From contig NC_051098.1 in the NCBI RefSeq assembly GCF_901709675.1, forward strand, positions 4,476,000 through 4,539,999: a stretch of DNA of 64,000 bases, given 5' to 3'. The first letter of the stretch is position 1, and every line of letters begins with the position of its first letter. The stretch is from Syngnathus acus. Lineage: Eukaryota > Chordata > Actinopteri > Syngnathiformes > Syngnathidae. This document shows positions 1 through 11,665 of this stretch, one piece after another. The position numbers were made by a program, and so were the translations under genes. Under the pieces are notes generated by a model. The model did no database searches, was not told where the DNA came from, and saw only the letters and a list, made by a program, of their open reading frames with translations.

Positions 1-743
1 ATTTCAGGAATATTGGCAATGCACCTTTAACAGTTTCGCTGTCATTGGATGGAATTTTCCCGCGGCAGGGGAAACAAATCCTCACTGGGGAACCAAATCG
101 AGCACAACACCGGCAGTAAAATCAATGCTGGGTGCATTCATCCACCTGGCCACCCAGTATTCAGGATTTTAAGAGACCCTGAAAATAAAGTCCACCCTGA
201 TGTGTTAAACATTCAGACAGTGGAAAATGACTGGCACCAGAGGCCTTAGTAATGAGCAGAACACATCCTTTATTATTATTCTCCAACTCTAAGATGACAA
301 AAAAGAAAAAAAAAAAAGAAATATCTACAAATTGGATTGGATGTTCGGATTATTTTTTGTTTTTACACAGAGAAATCTGATTGATAAATGGCTAATTGTT
401 GTGAAGCTTACTCTGCAAAAAATCATCATTTCTGTGCATCACCAATCTTTTGGGTATTTTGTATTATTTGAATATGTGTGCTGCAGCGGGGAGAACTGAA
501 AAACAGGCAGGACAGTGGCTCACTAGGACCGGACTTGCTTACCCTGCCCTCTACACACAGCGGCTGTGCAACTACACTACCTTCATTCGTTCACTTCCAT
601 ATTCAACACTTACTCATTCACTCAACAGGCCTTTTAAAGTCACAAACATTCAATGTCTCAGATACTAGAATGTAGAAGGTGAGGATGGCGACCCCAAGTG
701 GACAAAAATAATACCTGCACCTTAAATGCACCAGTGTATAAGT
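1..743. other. Intergenic sequence, no gene recognised
   Basis: Only short random open frames occur on both strands. No domain, splice structure or clear repeat family was recognised. It could be flanking or UTR sequence of a gene outside the window, but nothing visible supports that. Confidence 0.4.
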
Positions 744-1436
744 CAGGAATTGTCAACCGGTGGTCCGCGGCCCACTAGTGGTCCGTAGCGGTATTGCAAG
801 TTGTCAGCAAAATTGGAAATCCATCCATTTTCTATACCACTTATCCACAGGGGTCTCAGGCCTGCTGGAGCCTATCCCAGCAGTCATCGGGCAGTAGGCG
901 GGGGACACCCTGAACTACTTGCCAGCCAGTCACAGGGCACGCAGAGACGAACAACCATTCGCGCTCGCACTCACGCCTAAGGGCAATTTAGAGTGCTCAA
1001 TCGGCCTACAAAGCATGTTTTTGGGATGTGGGAGGAAACCGGAGTGCCCGGAGATAACCCACGCGGGCACAGGGAGAACATGCAAACTCCACACAGGGAG
1101 GGCCGGATGAGGAATCGAACCCGCACCCTCCTAACTGTTCGGCAGACGTGCTAACCAGTGCGCCACTGTGCCACCTAATTGTGACATTTTTAAAAAGAAA
1201 ATACATTTATTAGTTAGACTTATTTTCTAGCTAATTTTGTGAGTCATTTATCCATCCAAATCATGTCAAATGTAGCCAAGATTCCCAAAATAGACATACA
1301 GATGCAAATACATAGCTTGTAAAGGTCTATCCTTCGTCGGTGCAAAATAAAATAATATTCCACCAAAGCAGTGGTCCCCAAGTTGCTTCTTGCTTGTAAT
1401 GGTGGTCCCTTGGACAAAACCAGTTGAAAAACCCTG
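744..1436 (-). mobile_element. hAT-like short element (family B), split by a SINE
   Basis: One end reads caggaattgtcaaccgg and the other cagttgaaaaaccctg. They are flanked by near-identical 8-bp duplications gtataagt (736-743) and gtataaat (1437-1444). Related copies lie at 50482-50818 and 54553-54922 in the opposite orientation, without the SINE. The body has no coding capacity. An 8-bp duplication and CAGGG-type ends fit a non-autonomous hAT element; the family assignment is inference. Confidence 0.7.
817..1177 (-). mobile_element. tRNA-derived SINE with RTE-like tail (copy 1)
   Basis: Read on the minus strand, the element begins with a tRNA-like head: an A box in the form TGGCGCACTGG and a B box GGTTCGATTCC. 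It continues through a body shared by all copies in the window and ends in ATGGATGGATT. It is inserted inside the hAT-like element at 744-1436, so it is the younger of the two. It is one of at least six copies here. Confidence 0.85.
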
Positions 1437-1444
1437 GTATAAAT

Positions 1445-4401
1445 GACTGGTTGCCTTATATTTACTGATGAGGAAACTGCTGACAAAAGCAGGAAGATCA
1501 ATTCTGATGGGTGGGGCAATATATTCAGTCATGTTTCAGAACTCATTGGATGGTTCTTCACAATGCAGTTGTACAATGACCTAAAGCAACAAAGTTATAC
1601 AGGATACACAAACGGTTTCAATTTGTACTCAATGCACCTGATTTGGAGGAAAACATCCTCAAGCAACGTCTGTAGTTACAATTTAAAGACATCGTGATTT
1701 AGACACAAAAAGGCTGCAGTTCTTCACTGATAAAATACAGAAAGACATAACTTTGAACAGATTATAAAGAGATATAGCCAGCTGTTTAAGTGATGTACAA
1801 TGTGTGGTCCACTTGGGAAGCCTTTGCCGAGGGCGCCCTCAAACCTGAAACAGTTGATTTCCAGATGTGTCATTCGCCACAAACTTATGTAAGGTAAGTG
1901 GAGGTGGGGGCAGTGGGTCCGTTGTCTGCTCTGTTGATTAAAAATGTTCAAATGAGACTCAGGACACTACCTACGTTAGTAAATGAACCCTTTGCTTATT
2001 CAATATGCTAGGTTAACAATAGAATAAATCACTGGTGTCAGGCAGAATCATTGCTCCAAAATCTGCACTTTTGAGGAGACCCCCCTCAAAGTGTACTTTT
2101 GGTCAACCATTGATAAAGCATCATCAAGCTAGTCATTTTTAACACTTTAAATTGATCAGTAATTTTAAACAAATAATATTACATGAGAATAGCACCCAAA
2201 TGAGTTGAATGACTAATAGGATAGATTTGTGGCTGCAACATTTGACAAAGAAAATGAATGGTTGGATAGGGCTGGCTGCACTTTAGTGTTGGTCAACAGG
2301 ATGCTTTGGAAAGAACAAAACAACAAATGGAGACCCCTGTTTCTGTCCACATTATTCAGCAGTTTTCTTATTAACTCCCAAAATTCTCTCTTTCCTGCCT
2401 TCATGATACAAAATCCATGAAATGTCAATAGAATCCAAATCATAAGTAAGGTTCTGCGGACAATTAAAATTCCGAAATCCTGAATTAAAACGAATGTTAA
2501 TAAATATTGGATTTCAAATTAACTACTCATAATTGTTGGCAAAATTAAAAAGGTAGAAAATATAAGCATTCTATTTACATTAACAAATGTAGTCAAAACA
2601 GCCATCTGCATTTCATTTGAGTTGGCTGTTTTCAAACCAAGGCCAGTCCTGACGTCAGCAATATTGGCGAGGAACCTGCGAACATTCCTGAGATGAAGAG
2701 GGCTCCAGACATAGGCTCATTCCCCTGCACCCCACCCCCTCTCCCCAAGCTCCTGTCAGCCAGGTCAACACCTTCAGTCAGTTAATCAGCTGTTTCTTTT
2801 TTTCCTTTCTTTAATTTTTGACTTTTCAATAACCTATAAGAATTCAATTCATTCTCCATACCACATACCTTTTTAGGGACACACATGACTTACGATGATA
2901 GACATGATACACCCTTGACTGATCAGCTCCCAATCACATGACTGACATCCAGTATATTCAGACAATCGAGACTCACATCCACACGCAGCTTTCACTTGAC
3001 ATAGTACATATTTGAGACTGGGACAAACGCATATGAAAAGAAGTCATACAAGCATAAGGGAAACCTATACACACAGAGAGAACCTGCGTTGAAGAGAACA
3101 GAACATGTTGCTCGCTAGAACAAGTCTATTATATGATATTTCAGTTATTATAGATTATGTAAGAGAGGATTTATCTTTAATATTGTACTTAATCGTTGCA
3201 GTGATGTCTGCACAGCGCCACCCTGATAAGCGCAATGATAGAGTGAATCATTAAGCTCAACACAGAGCAAGTGGCAAAATTATCCTTAAGCAGAAGTCAC
3301 TTGATTGAATAAAAATAATAATGATAATAACAATAATAATAATAATTATCGACAAGTCAAGTCAGCATGTATAAGCAGTTGACAGGCAAATTGGAAATAG
3401 TAAATGAAGAAAAAAAAATGAGGTAATCCTTACATTTCCTTCAGGTTGTCCAAAATGTGAAAAAAACATTTGTAGTCTCAATAGGATTTAATGTCCCATT
3501 ATGTTCTCTGAAACTCATACGTAGGTTCTGGCCTTCATTTGTGCGCACAAATTGACCACAATTTGCTGGCTGACACCAGGACTACTGGAAAATGTCACAG
3601 GTGTCGTATGCATTTTACTGTCACCGCTGTCAGGTCGACTTTTCCGTGACTTCCCCGAAATGCAATGGAAAAGACCGCCATGATAGAATGGAAAAAAAGA
3701 AGTCCAGACCCTCTTTTGATGGTTAATTGGTGGGTTGGAATTCACTGAATCGCTTAAAGAAATTCCTCAAGTGAGCCAAATATTATTGCTGTTTGTCCAT
3801 AAACCGAGACTTTGTCTTGAAATAAAGTGCAGCCGTTGCAGACAAGACTTGCATGGCTAATGAGGGGAAAAAGTGAGTCCATGCCTTTAATGTGAGCAGC
3901 ACGCGCCTAATGTCACAAATCTGTCCTCCTAAAAGCCTCCTTTCAGCACACATGGGAATATGTTGAATCACTCACATCTTATTAATGAAATGATGGCACT
4001 ATGGAGTGAAAAAACAGACCCTGCTTTAAACCTGTGCGGGTTTGACTTCCAGACAGTATTGCTTGGAGCTCTGGGGATATTATTTGAGAAATTGAGACCA
4101 TTGTTTGACGTCAGTAGCGATAATGTCCACAGAAACAATGGAAATACAATAGAAAAAAAGCATTACTGGACAAAAGCAGTACAGAGAAAAATGACTAAGG
4201 TATATACATCACCAGAGTAATTAACTGGTATCTGATTATCAGATTGAGATTGTAAAAACTACAGTATGTGGCAGTAGCGCTGGTAGTAGACAATAGTTTG
4301 GCTTATTCAAAGAGTGGTAGGTAACATGATAAAATCCTCACACCCCTAATGACTAATGCAAGTGGCAAACAAATGTCCCTCCAGCCATTCCATACACTAC
4401 T
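1445..4401. other. Gene-free stretch, no recognised features
   Basis: About 3 kb of mostly AT-rich sequence with only short random open frames. There is a short AAT-type simple repeat near 3311-3345. I see no recognisable exon, RNA gene or complete transposon. Confidence 0.4.
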
Positions 4402-4403
4402 TA

Positions 4404-5447
4404 CCGTAATTTTCGGACTATAAATCTCGTTTTTCATAGTTTGGGTGGGGGGGCGACTTATAATAAGGAATATGTGGTTTTTCAAAAAAAAAAAAAAAAG
4501 TGAAACCGCGATAAACGAACCGCGATGTAGCAAGGGATTACTGTAATTTTAATTTCAAGTGACGTTAGCAGCGCGACGCGCCGTGGGGCGGCGGTTGTTT
4601 ACAAAAAGGACAAAGATTGATCACGGGATGACGACGATGACAAAGGGCCCCACGTACTACCGGCATCATTAGCGGCTTTGTTTCTAAGTGACACGGAGGA
4701 CGAAGAGTTTGAAGGATTTAAGGATTTGGAATGACACAGAAGGTTTGAAAAACTATTATGGCTTTTAGGCACGCCCGGTCCTACTCTACGGAGCTCTCTT
4801 TCACCTCCGTGGATAGAAGTCGGGGGCCGGCGCTCGGCCGGGTGGCTGTCCGGGGACGGTGGATGGGGCTCGGTCATGGCTTTTACGCACGCCCGGTCCT
4901 ATTCTATGGATCTCTCTTCCACCTCCGTGGCTGGAAGTCCACGCCGCCACACGCCTGGAAGTTTGTTTTGTTAAATAAAGAGCCGTTTACCAAACCCACG
5001 TCTTTCCTTGAACTTTGTTAACGCTACAATAATAGATCTGTGGAATGACGACGAGGCTGACGTCAGGGCGCACGCGCGGCGTTGTTGACAAAGGACGAGG
5101 AATTTGATCGATGGATTTAATGATTGAGAGTGCACAGATGGTTTGACAATATTATTGCTTATATAATAGTTATTTGATATCTAATTTATATATCGTTATA
5201 TGGGCCTGTGGAATATTTTGAAGTGCAAGCGCCGTCAGCGGCGAGCACCCATTGTTGACAAAGGACGATCGATGGATTTAATGAATTGGAGTGACACAGA
5301 TGGTTTTTGGATTTTGTCGAATAAATTTCCCCCCAAAATGCGACTTATACTCCGGAGCGACTTATATATGTTTTTTTTCATGTTATTGTGCATTTCATGG
5401 CTAATGCGACCTATATTCCGGAGCGACTTTTAGTCCGAAAATTACGG
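4404..5447 (+). mobile_element. TA-flanked inverted-repeat DNA element (family A, copy 1)
   Basis: Terminal inverted repeats ccgtaattttcggactata at the left and its complement tagtccgaaaattacgg at the right are flanked by TA on each side (4402-4403, 5448-5449). This fits Tc1/mariner-type target choice. Inside are two units of a 118-bp tandem repeat starting at 4758 and 4876. A second copy in opposite orientation lies at 22869-24177. No transposase is recognisable, so it is probably non-autonomous. Confidence 0.8.
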
Positions 5448-6120
5448 TACTCAGAAGCCTAATCATTCGGAGGTGACCAACGTATCCGCGGGCATCAGGT
5501 CGCCCATGAGTAGCTCGCGGGCCTTTTCTAAACATAGCTCCCCGGTGATAAAATATTGTGAGATTGGAAATACTGAGGGCAGATTCGGGATCAACGACCC
5601 AAAAAAATCATTTTTGAAACTTCACTTGCATCTCTGATTGAGAAATTTAGTGAAAACGTGTTGACCAATGTTGTTATTACCGTATTGGCCCGAATATAGG
5701 ACGACCCTCATTATAAGACGACCCCCTCTTTTTCAAGACTCAAGTTTGAAAAAAAGACTTTTTGAACACCAAATTTAATTTTTATACAGAAAATAATTAC
5801 AGTACATCTGAAACAAATGATTATAACATTATATTCGAGACAAAAAGCATGTTATTTTGCCTCATTCAAATCATGCAAAAACTGTATCACATCTTAATAT
5901 CTGAACATTTAAATATGTAAACTAAAGTGCAATCACATCTGTAAATGAATGGCTTCTGGTTTTTGAAATGTAAATAAACCAATCTACTGTGATAAAACAA
6001 CAAAATTGCAATAACTGCATTAACCATCAAAGTGAAGTATAACTGTAACTGTAGTCTTGAAACAAATCTGAAGAAGGAAAAACATTGCAATAAAATAATG
6101 ACAATAATAATAAAATAAAG

Positions 6121-6152
6121 ACTAGACTAGACTAGACTAGACTAGACTAGAC
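6121..6152. repeat. (CTAGA)n pentanucleotide repeat
   Basis: About six units of a CTAGA pentanucleotide end exactly where the hAT element at 6153 begins. The other side of that element is flanked by a different pentanucleotide, CTATA, at 7293-7349. Confidence 0.9.
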
Positions 6153-6439
6153 CAGTGGTCCCCAACCTTTTTTGCGCCACGCACCGGTTACGTGTAAGAA
6201 ATATTTTCGCGGACCAGCCTTTATATAAATAAATAATACATTTATATAAATACATAATACATTTATAATAATTATATAAATACGATAAAATAAAATGATA
6301 CGCCTGGCATAAAAACGAGTATAAACGACATAAAAATAAAACTCACCATTACGTTGAATTAGTGGGAGCACTGAGCTCGTTTCTCAGAAACGAGCCGGTC
6401 CCATCTAGGCGTAATCGGAGACAATGACACCCGAAGTGG

Positions 6440-7002
6440 TTAAGGTTTGTCTTTAAATGCAGGATGCTTGGTCTCCATGTGCTGAAGCAGTTTTGAAGGC
6501 TTCATTGCAGTGGCGTAGCCAGGAATTTTTCCAGTAGGGGCGCGCGCCCACAGGAAGAAAAATCGAACATCACCCACGCCGTTCGCTGATCACTAAAACA
6601 ACATCCGGGTCCGGGAGGCAAACGGTGAATGGATAACATCGCGCACATAGAATAGCGCAAGCACATTCGCGCAAGACCGAAAGAAAAAAACGGCATGAAA
6701 ATGAAGAATCGAAAAAGCTAGATTTTTTTCAACCGGGGCGCAGGGAGTCCTAACCGGGGCGCCGCCCCGGCTCGCCACTGCTTCATTGCCTCGTTAGCTA
6801 GCCTGTCGCCACATATTATGCAGAGTGGGCTTGGCGCGTCAGAGTCACCTGTGGCGATAAATCCATATTTTAAGTAGGACTCCAGAAATGTTCTTTTAAA
6901 TGCAGCTTTCCTTTTCTTAGAAGTTGTAGCCTCTTCTTCTTCCGTCTCCTCATTGGGCTTTTTTCCGAAGAAGTTTTCCAAACATCTCTGTTCCTTGCTC
7001 AT
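6440..7002 (-). pseudogene. hAT transposase N-terminus, deleted and interrupted
   Basis: The reading frame starts with an ATG at 7000-7002 and carries an acidic then lysine-rich stretch. A segment follows with SYLKYGFIATGD and CIICGDRLANEAMK, which resembles the N-terminal BED-like zinc-binding part of ZBED5/SCAND3-type hAT transposases. The frame is cut by the inserted element 6508-6780. Past the insertion it resumes with PSKLLQHMETKHP, supplying the zinc-ligand histidines, then stops at 6440-6442. The dimerisation and catalytic regions are absent, so this is a dead fossil. Confidence 0.8.
6508..6780. mobile_element. 273-bp hAT-type MITE inside the hAT transposase relic
   Basis: The element starts cagtggcgtagccagg and ends ctcgccactg. 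It is flanked by perfect 8-bp duplications cttcattg (6500-6507 and 6781-6788). The related copy at 8257-8681 has an unoccupied site (gcttcactgcc near 8480-8490), which confirms a precise insertion. It is non-coding and non-autonomous. Confidence 0.9.
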
Positions 7003-7292
7003 GTTTGCTTGCTTCGCGGGCTCGACTGAGGTGACATGTCACGTGATCGATACGACCGTCTTGACCTGAACCGACGGCTGTAATTGGGAGACAATCACAA
7101 TTTTTTTTTATATTTTCCAAAATAAATTCGTACTCATTTTTGCTAGCTTTGCGGGCTCGACTGGGGAAACATGTCATGTGACCAGGACGAGCGTCTTGAC
7201 CTGAATTAATTGATTGTCGATATATATTTTTTTTTTTCCTGTGCGGCTTGGCGGCCCGGTACCAAGTGACCCACGGAGGTTGGGGATCCCTG

Positions 7293-7349
7293 TACTATAC
7301 TATACTATACTATACTATACTATACTATACTATACTATACTATACTATA
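7293..7349. repeat. (CTATA)n pentanucleotide repeat
   Basis: About eleven nearly perfect CTATA units sit between two hAT-type elements. The last unit is used as part of the target-site duplication of the element at 7353. Confidence 0.95.
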
Positions 7350-7352
7350 GGG

Positions 7353-7750
7353 CAGGGGTGGCCAACCAGTCAGAGACTAAGAGCCGCATTTTTTTACTGT
7401 ATACCGCAAAGAGCCACATACCCCCCCCCCCGCCCCGAATGGGTTTGCCCCTCCTCCTTTGCGGGATTTCACCTCATGCGCATGCGCGTTTGACGAAAAT
7501 ACCATATTGAACTCAAGCGAAGCGAACACGCAGCGTTTGACGAAAATACCATATTGAACTCAAGCGAAGCGAACACGCACAAAAACAAACAAACAAACAA
7601 ATAAACCCACAAATGTTGATATGAACGTAAAGGAGCCGCATGAAACCCGGCAAGGAGCCGCATGCGGCTCGCGAGCCGAACGTAAAGGAGCCGCATGAAA
7701 CCCGGCAAAGAGCCACATGCGGCTCGCGAGCCGCGGGTTGGTCACCCCTG
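7353..7750. mobile_element. 398-bp hAT-type MITE with internal tandem repeats
   Basis: Ends caggggtggccaacc and ggttggtcacccctg are inverted repeats flanked by a perfect 8-bp duplication ctataggg (7345-7352, 7751-7758). Inside are two copies of a roughly 52-bp unit (around 7480-7580) and two copies of a roughly 57-bp unit containing gagccgcatg (around 7622-7735). It has no coding capacity. Confidence 0.9.
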
Positions 7751-8178
7751 CTATAGGGGGTTGGCTCGGATGGTTATGCTCTTTTCGCCCCCGGGTGTCG
7801 GTCAGAACACAGGAGGGAAGACGTGGTTGAGTTTTGATTGCTTTACTGAATTATTGGCAAAAACGTAACAGGCACTGTGGCTCATAGGGGCATACAGGCA
7901 AACTGGCAAAAGGATATAGGCACATGTTTGGTCGTAAGGATGTGAGATCAGGTGTGTGTAGTGTACATGGGTGAGTCTTTGGGTGTGTGAATGTGATTCT
8001 TGTGTGTGTGATTATTGTATGAAGCGTGTGAAGGGTGTGTGGGGTGTGTGTGTGTGGTGTGTGGTTCTGCAACAGACAGAAATACAGCACTTAAGTCAAC
8101 GCTCAACTTCTGACGTCACATAACACTAGTAGACGGCGCACATTACATAACTAACTGCGCGTAACGGTTCCGCTATAC

Positions 8179-9001
8179 CAGTGGTTCCCAAACCTTTGCA
8201 GGCTGGCGCCCCCTTTGGCTCCCCAGTGAATTCCTAGCGCCCCCCCCCCCCCCCCAAGGCATTTATATAAATAAATAATACATTTATATAAATAAATAAA
8301 TAATAAATTTACAATATCATTACCATTACGTTGAATTAGTGGGAGCACTGAGTTTGTTTCTCAGAAACGAGCCGGTCCCATCTAGACGTAATCGGAGACA
8401 ATGACACCCGATGTGATTTAAGGTTTGTCTTTTATTGCAGGATGCTTGGTCTCCATGTGTTGAAGCAGTTTTGAATGCTTCACTGCCTGGTTAGTTAGCC
8501 TGTCGCCACATATTAGCTTTGCGGGCTCGACTGGGGAAACATGTCACGTGACCGGGACGAGTGTCTTGACCTGAATTAATTGACCGTCGATAAAAAAAAA
8601 ATTCTGTGCGGCTTGGCGGCCCGGTACCAAGTGACCCACGGACCGGTACCGGTCCGCGGCCCGGTGGTTGGGGACCACTGCCCTAACCAGCTCAACACAA
8701 CACGGCGCGTTCTGGCGAGTCCCCAATTTCATGTTGACTTGAACTCAAGATGATGTTGACCGCCAGAATGCGGTTTTTATTATAAGATAAAATTCTGAAC
8801 ATTACAAGCTTGAAATTACAAACCTGAGCTTTTGCTTTTGTAGTCTATGCTGTCGGATCTGACTGGGCCAGAGCGGCGTGTTGTGTACAAATCGACTGCC
8901 GCCCCCCTACCGCCCCCCTACCGCCCCTTTCTTCCTCACCGCCCCCCCAGATCTTTCCACCGCCCCCAGGGGGGCGGTACCGCCCACTTTGGGAACCACT
9001 G
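8179..9001. mobile_element. 823-bp hAT-type element with a foreign core
   Basis: It starts cagtggttcccaaacc and ends ctttgggaaccactg, flanked by perfect 8-bp duplications cgctatac (8171-8178, 9002-9009). A cytosine run interrupts the left part. Segment 8257-8681 belongs to the other hAT family (same as 6153-7292) and retains that family's right end ggttggggaccactg. The core was therefore acquired by insertion or recombination, with loss of its left end. Confidence 0.85.
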
Positions 9002-9638
9002 CGCTATACTAAATAACCATAAATGAAATACTCTCGGCAACACACCAAACATAAGTCATCGAGACAACAAAATACATTTGCTGGAGACTGTTAGTTGCCG
9101 TGCCGCTGTGTAACGGCTACTCGTACGATGCGAGGAAAACTTAAAGGAGCGCGCCGAAGCTATCAATCAAACGGCGCACACACGAAACAAACCGCCATCA
9201 GACAAACGGCACAGCAGTAGACAGTAGTAACAATGAAATGTATATACTCACTTTGTGTCACAGACGCACACGATCACAGCAACATACTCAGTCGATACCA
9301 GCAACCTTTAACTTACCGCTGCGCACAAGCTCCAACAATCGCGATAAGCTGAGGTAACTCACGCGAGACTTAAGGCACGGTGACATAACTTTCCAACATT
9401 TTAACATCAACATAGGAACCTTTCTAACAGCTATTTTTATTTTTATTCTTTGTGACAGGGGTTTGCTTTGGCCTGGGGAGTTCAGCATTAGCTTTAAAGA
9501 TATCTGGCGCCATCTAGCGTTGTAAATGGGTATAATGTCTAGACCCCGAATGTAAGACGACCCCCACTTTATCTTATTTCAATGCAAAAAACACAGTCTT
9601 ATATTCGGGCCAATACGGTAATTGGCATGTAACAATAT

Positions 9639-10001
9639 CCATCCATCCATTTTCTGTACCGCTTAGTCCCCACGGGGGTCGCGGGCGTGCTGAAGCCTAT
9701 CCCAGCTGTCATCGGGCAGTAGGCGGGGGACACCCTGAACCGGTTGCCAGCCAATCGCAGGGCACACGGAGACAAACAACCATTCACACTCGCACTCACA
9801 CCTAGGGACAATTTGGAGTGCTCAATCGGCCTACCAAGCATGGTTTTGGGATGTGGGGGGAAACCGGAATGCCCGGAGAAAACCCACGCGGGCCCGGGGA
9901 GAACATGCAAACTCCACACAGGGAGAGCCGGAGGTGGAATCGAACCCGCACCCTCCCAACTGCGTGGGGGACGTGCTACCCAGTGCGCCACCGAGCCGCC
10001 T
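9639..10001 (-). mobile_element. tRNA-derived SINE (copy 2, essentially complete)
   Basis: This 363-bp copy sits between 11-bp duplications tgtaacaatat (9628-9638) and tgtaataatat (10002-10012), one mismatch apart. On the minus strand it has the tRNA-like A and B boxes at its start and ends in GGATGGATGG. It inserted only 10 bp outside the right end of the family C element. It is the best reference copy for the family in this window. Confidence 0.9.
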
Positions 10002-10681
10002 TGTAATAATATCATTAAAGATATTTTGAGCAAATACATAATTTCATACGTTATTATCTAACTATGGGACAAGCGGTATAGAAAATGGATGGATTATCTA
10101 ACTGATAACTTTTTTAATAAAAAAGTACCTGTGGTGTAATCCATAGCATTGCAGTTCATATGTTTTACCACTCGAGGGCAAACTATGTCTATGTATACAG
10201 GTTGAGTACTGCAGAGGAACATCAGAACCACGTTGTTGAAGCCTGTTAATAAAGAGGCTGCATGGACTCAAAACAGCAGTCTTTATCTGTAAAAACCTAA
10301 CACAACAGTACAGAAGAAGTAACTGTCAGTTTCCAAAAGGTGGCGAATGTTAGAGAACGGACCGAATGTTGATTTTTCGTCAGGGATCGTTCAATGTCGC
10401 CAAAGGTTGCAGGCGTTTGCCAAATATTCGCCAAAAGGTTAATGACGGAAACAGTTTTTCTTTTCAGAAAGAAATGTTGAGCATAATAAAAAAAGTATTG
10501 CGACAAGCAAATCTGTATTTTGTTGTTTGACGCTAAACAATGGTAGTAACAATTATTCAACTTTTAAAAAGTAATGTTGTCTGAAAATATGATCTTAGAC
10601 ACCAAGAAAAACAATCCAAGGCCCAATAATTTAAATGGTGAAAGTCATTACAGAATTATTAAACATTTTGTCCTTTGACTA

Positions 10682-11170
10682 CCGTAAATTCCGGACTATA
10701 AGCCGCGACTTTTTTCCAAAATTTTGAACCTTGCGGCTTATAATCAGGTGCAGCTTATATAAGGATTTTTTTCGTGATTTTTGTGATGACTTGATCACTT
10801 TTATACACTGCGGTATCTTGAAGAAAAAAACAACAACATAAATACTATTTTGAAACACTACTATGGCTGCTGCTTATTCTGGCTGTGTTGCTTGTGACTA
10901 TTAAGAGCTTTAGTAGGAATGCACGCTAGGTGACCTGCGTCAAAGGGCTCTAAACCCTTTCTCTTACTCTGCCATGTGACTCAGAGATTACACAAAGCAG
11001 TGGCGCTGTTTGGACCATCTGCATTGTATTAAAACCCAATCAATCAGCATTTAAATTCAATTCTTCTGACATTTTGCTCACCAAAAACAAGTTGTAATGA
11101 ACGTGAACTTTTAATGCATTTTATTCAGAAGGTTACTTTGAACCCCGAGGCTTAAATGGCGGCGCGGCGT
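10682..11170 (+). mobile_element. Left arm of a TA-flanked 'ccgtaaattccgg' element (family D)
   Basis: A left end ccgtaaattccggactata preceded by TA, and the subterminal words gcggcttataatcaggtgc, match the elements at 29112-29965 and 60074-60329. No matching right end is visible, so the copy is truncated. The stated right limit is approximate. Confidence 0.6.
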
Positions 11171-11587
11171 ATTTATGGATTTTTACGGCCTCCAGGGGGC
11201 GCTCTAGCAGGAAGCAAGAGCGAGACAGACGAAGAAGAGATAATGCGCCGAAGTCGTGTTCATGGAGAACGCAGAGTATGTTCAAAAGCTAAATTTATTA
11301 TAAAATGTCAGATATTCATTGAGTACCGAGAAAGCCTTAGTAGTAATATTAATAACACAAAAATGTTACAATGTTGTTTATTTGGATCCATTATCTATGG
11401 AAAAGGTTGGGTGGCCAGCACACTGAATAAGCGTGGGATATATATACAATGAGAAGATTGTTTGCAAGCACTGAGCTCCCTGCCATTGCCTACAGGTTTT
11501 CCACTGTTGCTTATGTAACCTTATTTTAGAACATTAAAAAGTCTCTCTCGCAGCATTTAATCTCTGCTTTTTCTTTTTACCATGGGC

Positions 11588-11589
<2 letters not shown>

Positions 11590-11665
<76 letters not shown>

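Larger units (their letters stand above)
6153..7292 (-). mobile_element. hAT element with transposase remnant
   Basis: Ends are cagtggtccccaacc and ggttggggatccctg. Flanking 8-mers gactagac and tactatac agree at 6 of 8 positions and lie inside the pentanucleotide repeats. The minus strand carries the N-terminal part of a hAT transposase (6440-7002), interrupted by a 273-bp insertion. A second, shorter copy of the same family forms 8257-8681. Internal deletion has removed the catalytic domain. Confidence 0.8.
5680..9618. mobile_element. Large TA-flanked element (family C) hosting nested insertions
   Basis: The left end ccgtattggcccgaatata and right end tatattcgggccaatacgg are inverted repeats flanked by TA (5678-5679, 9619-9620). 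Subterminal sequence repeats a pattern around gacgacccccac. The 3.9-kb interior is mostly other elements: hAT copies at 6153-7292 (itself cut at 6508-6780), 7353-7750 and 8179-9001. Remaining DNA (about 5740-6120, 7760-8170, 9010-9560) is unrecognised apart from a TG-rich run. It could also be two independent relatives that happen to face each other, but the TA on both sides favours one element. Confidence 0.65.
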
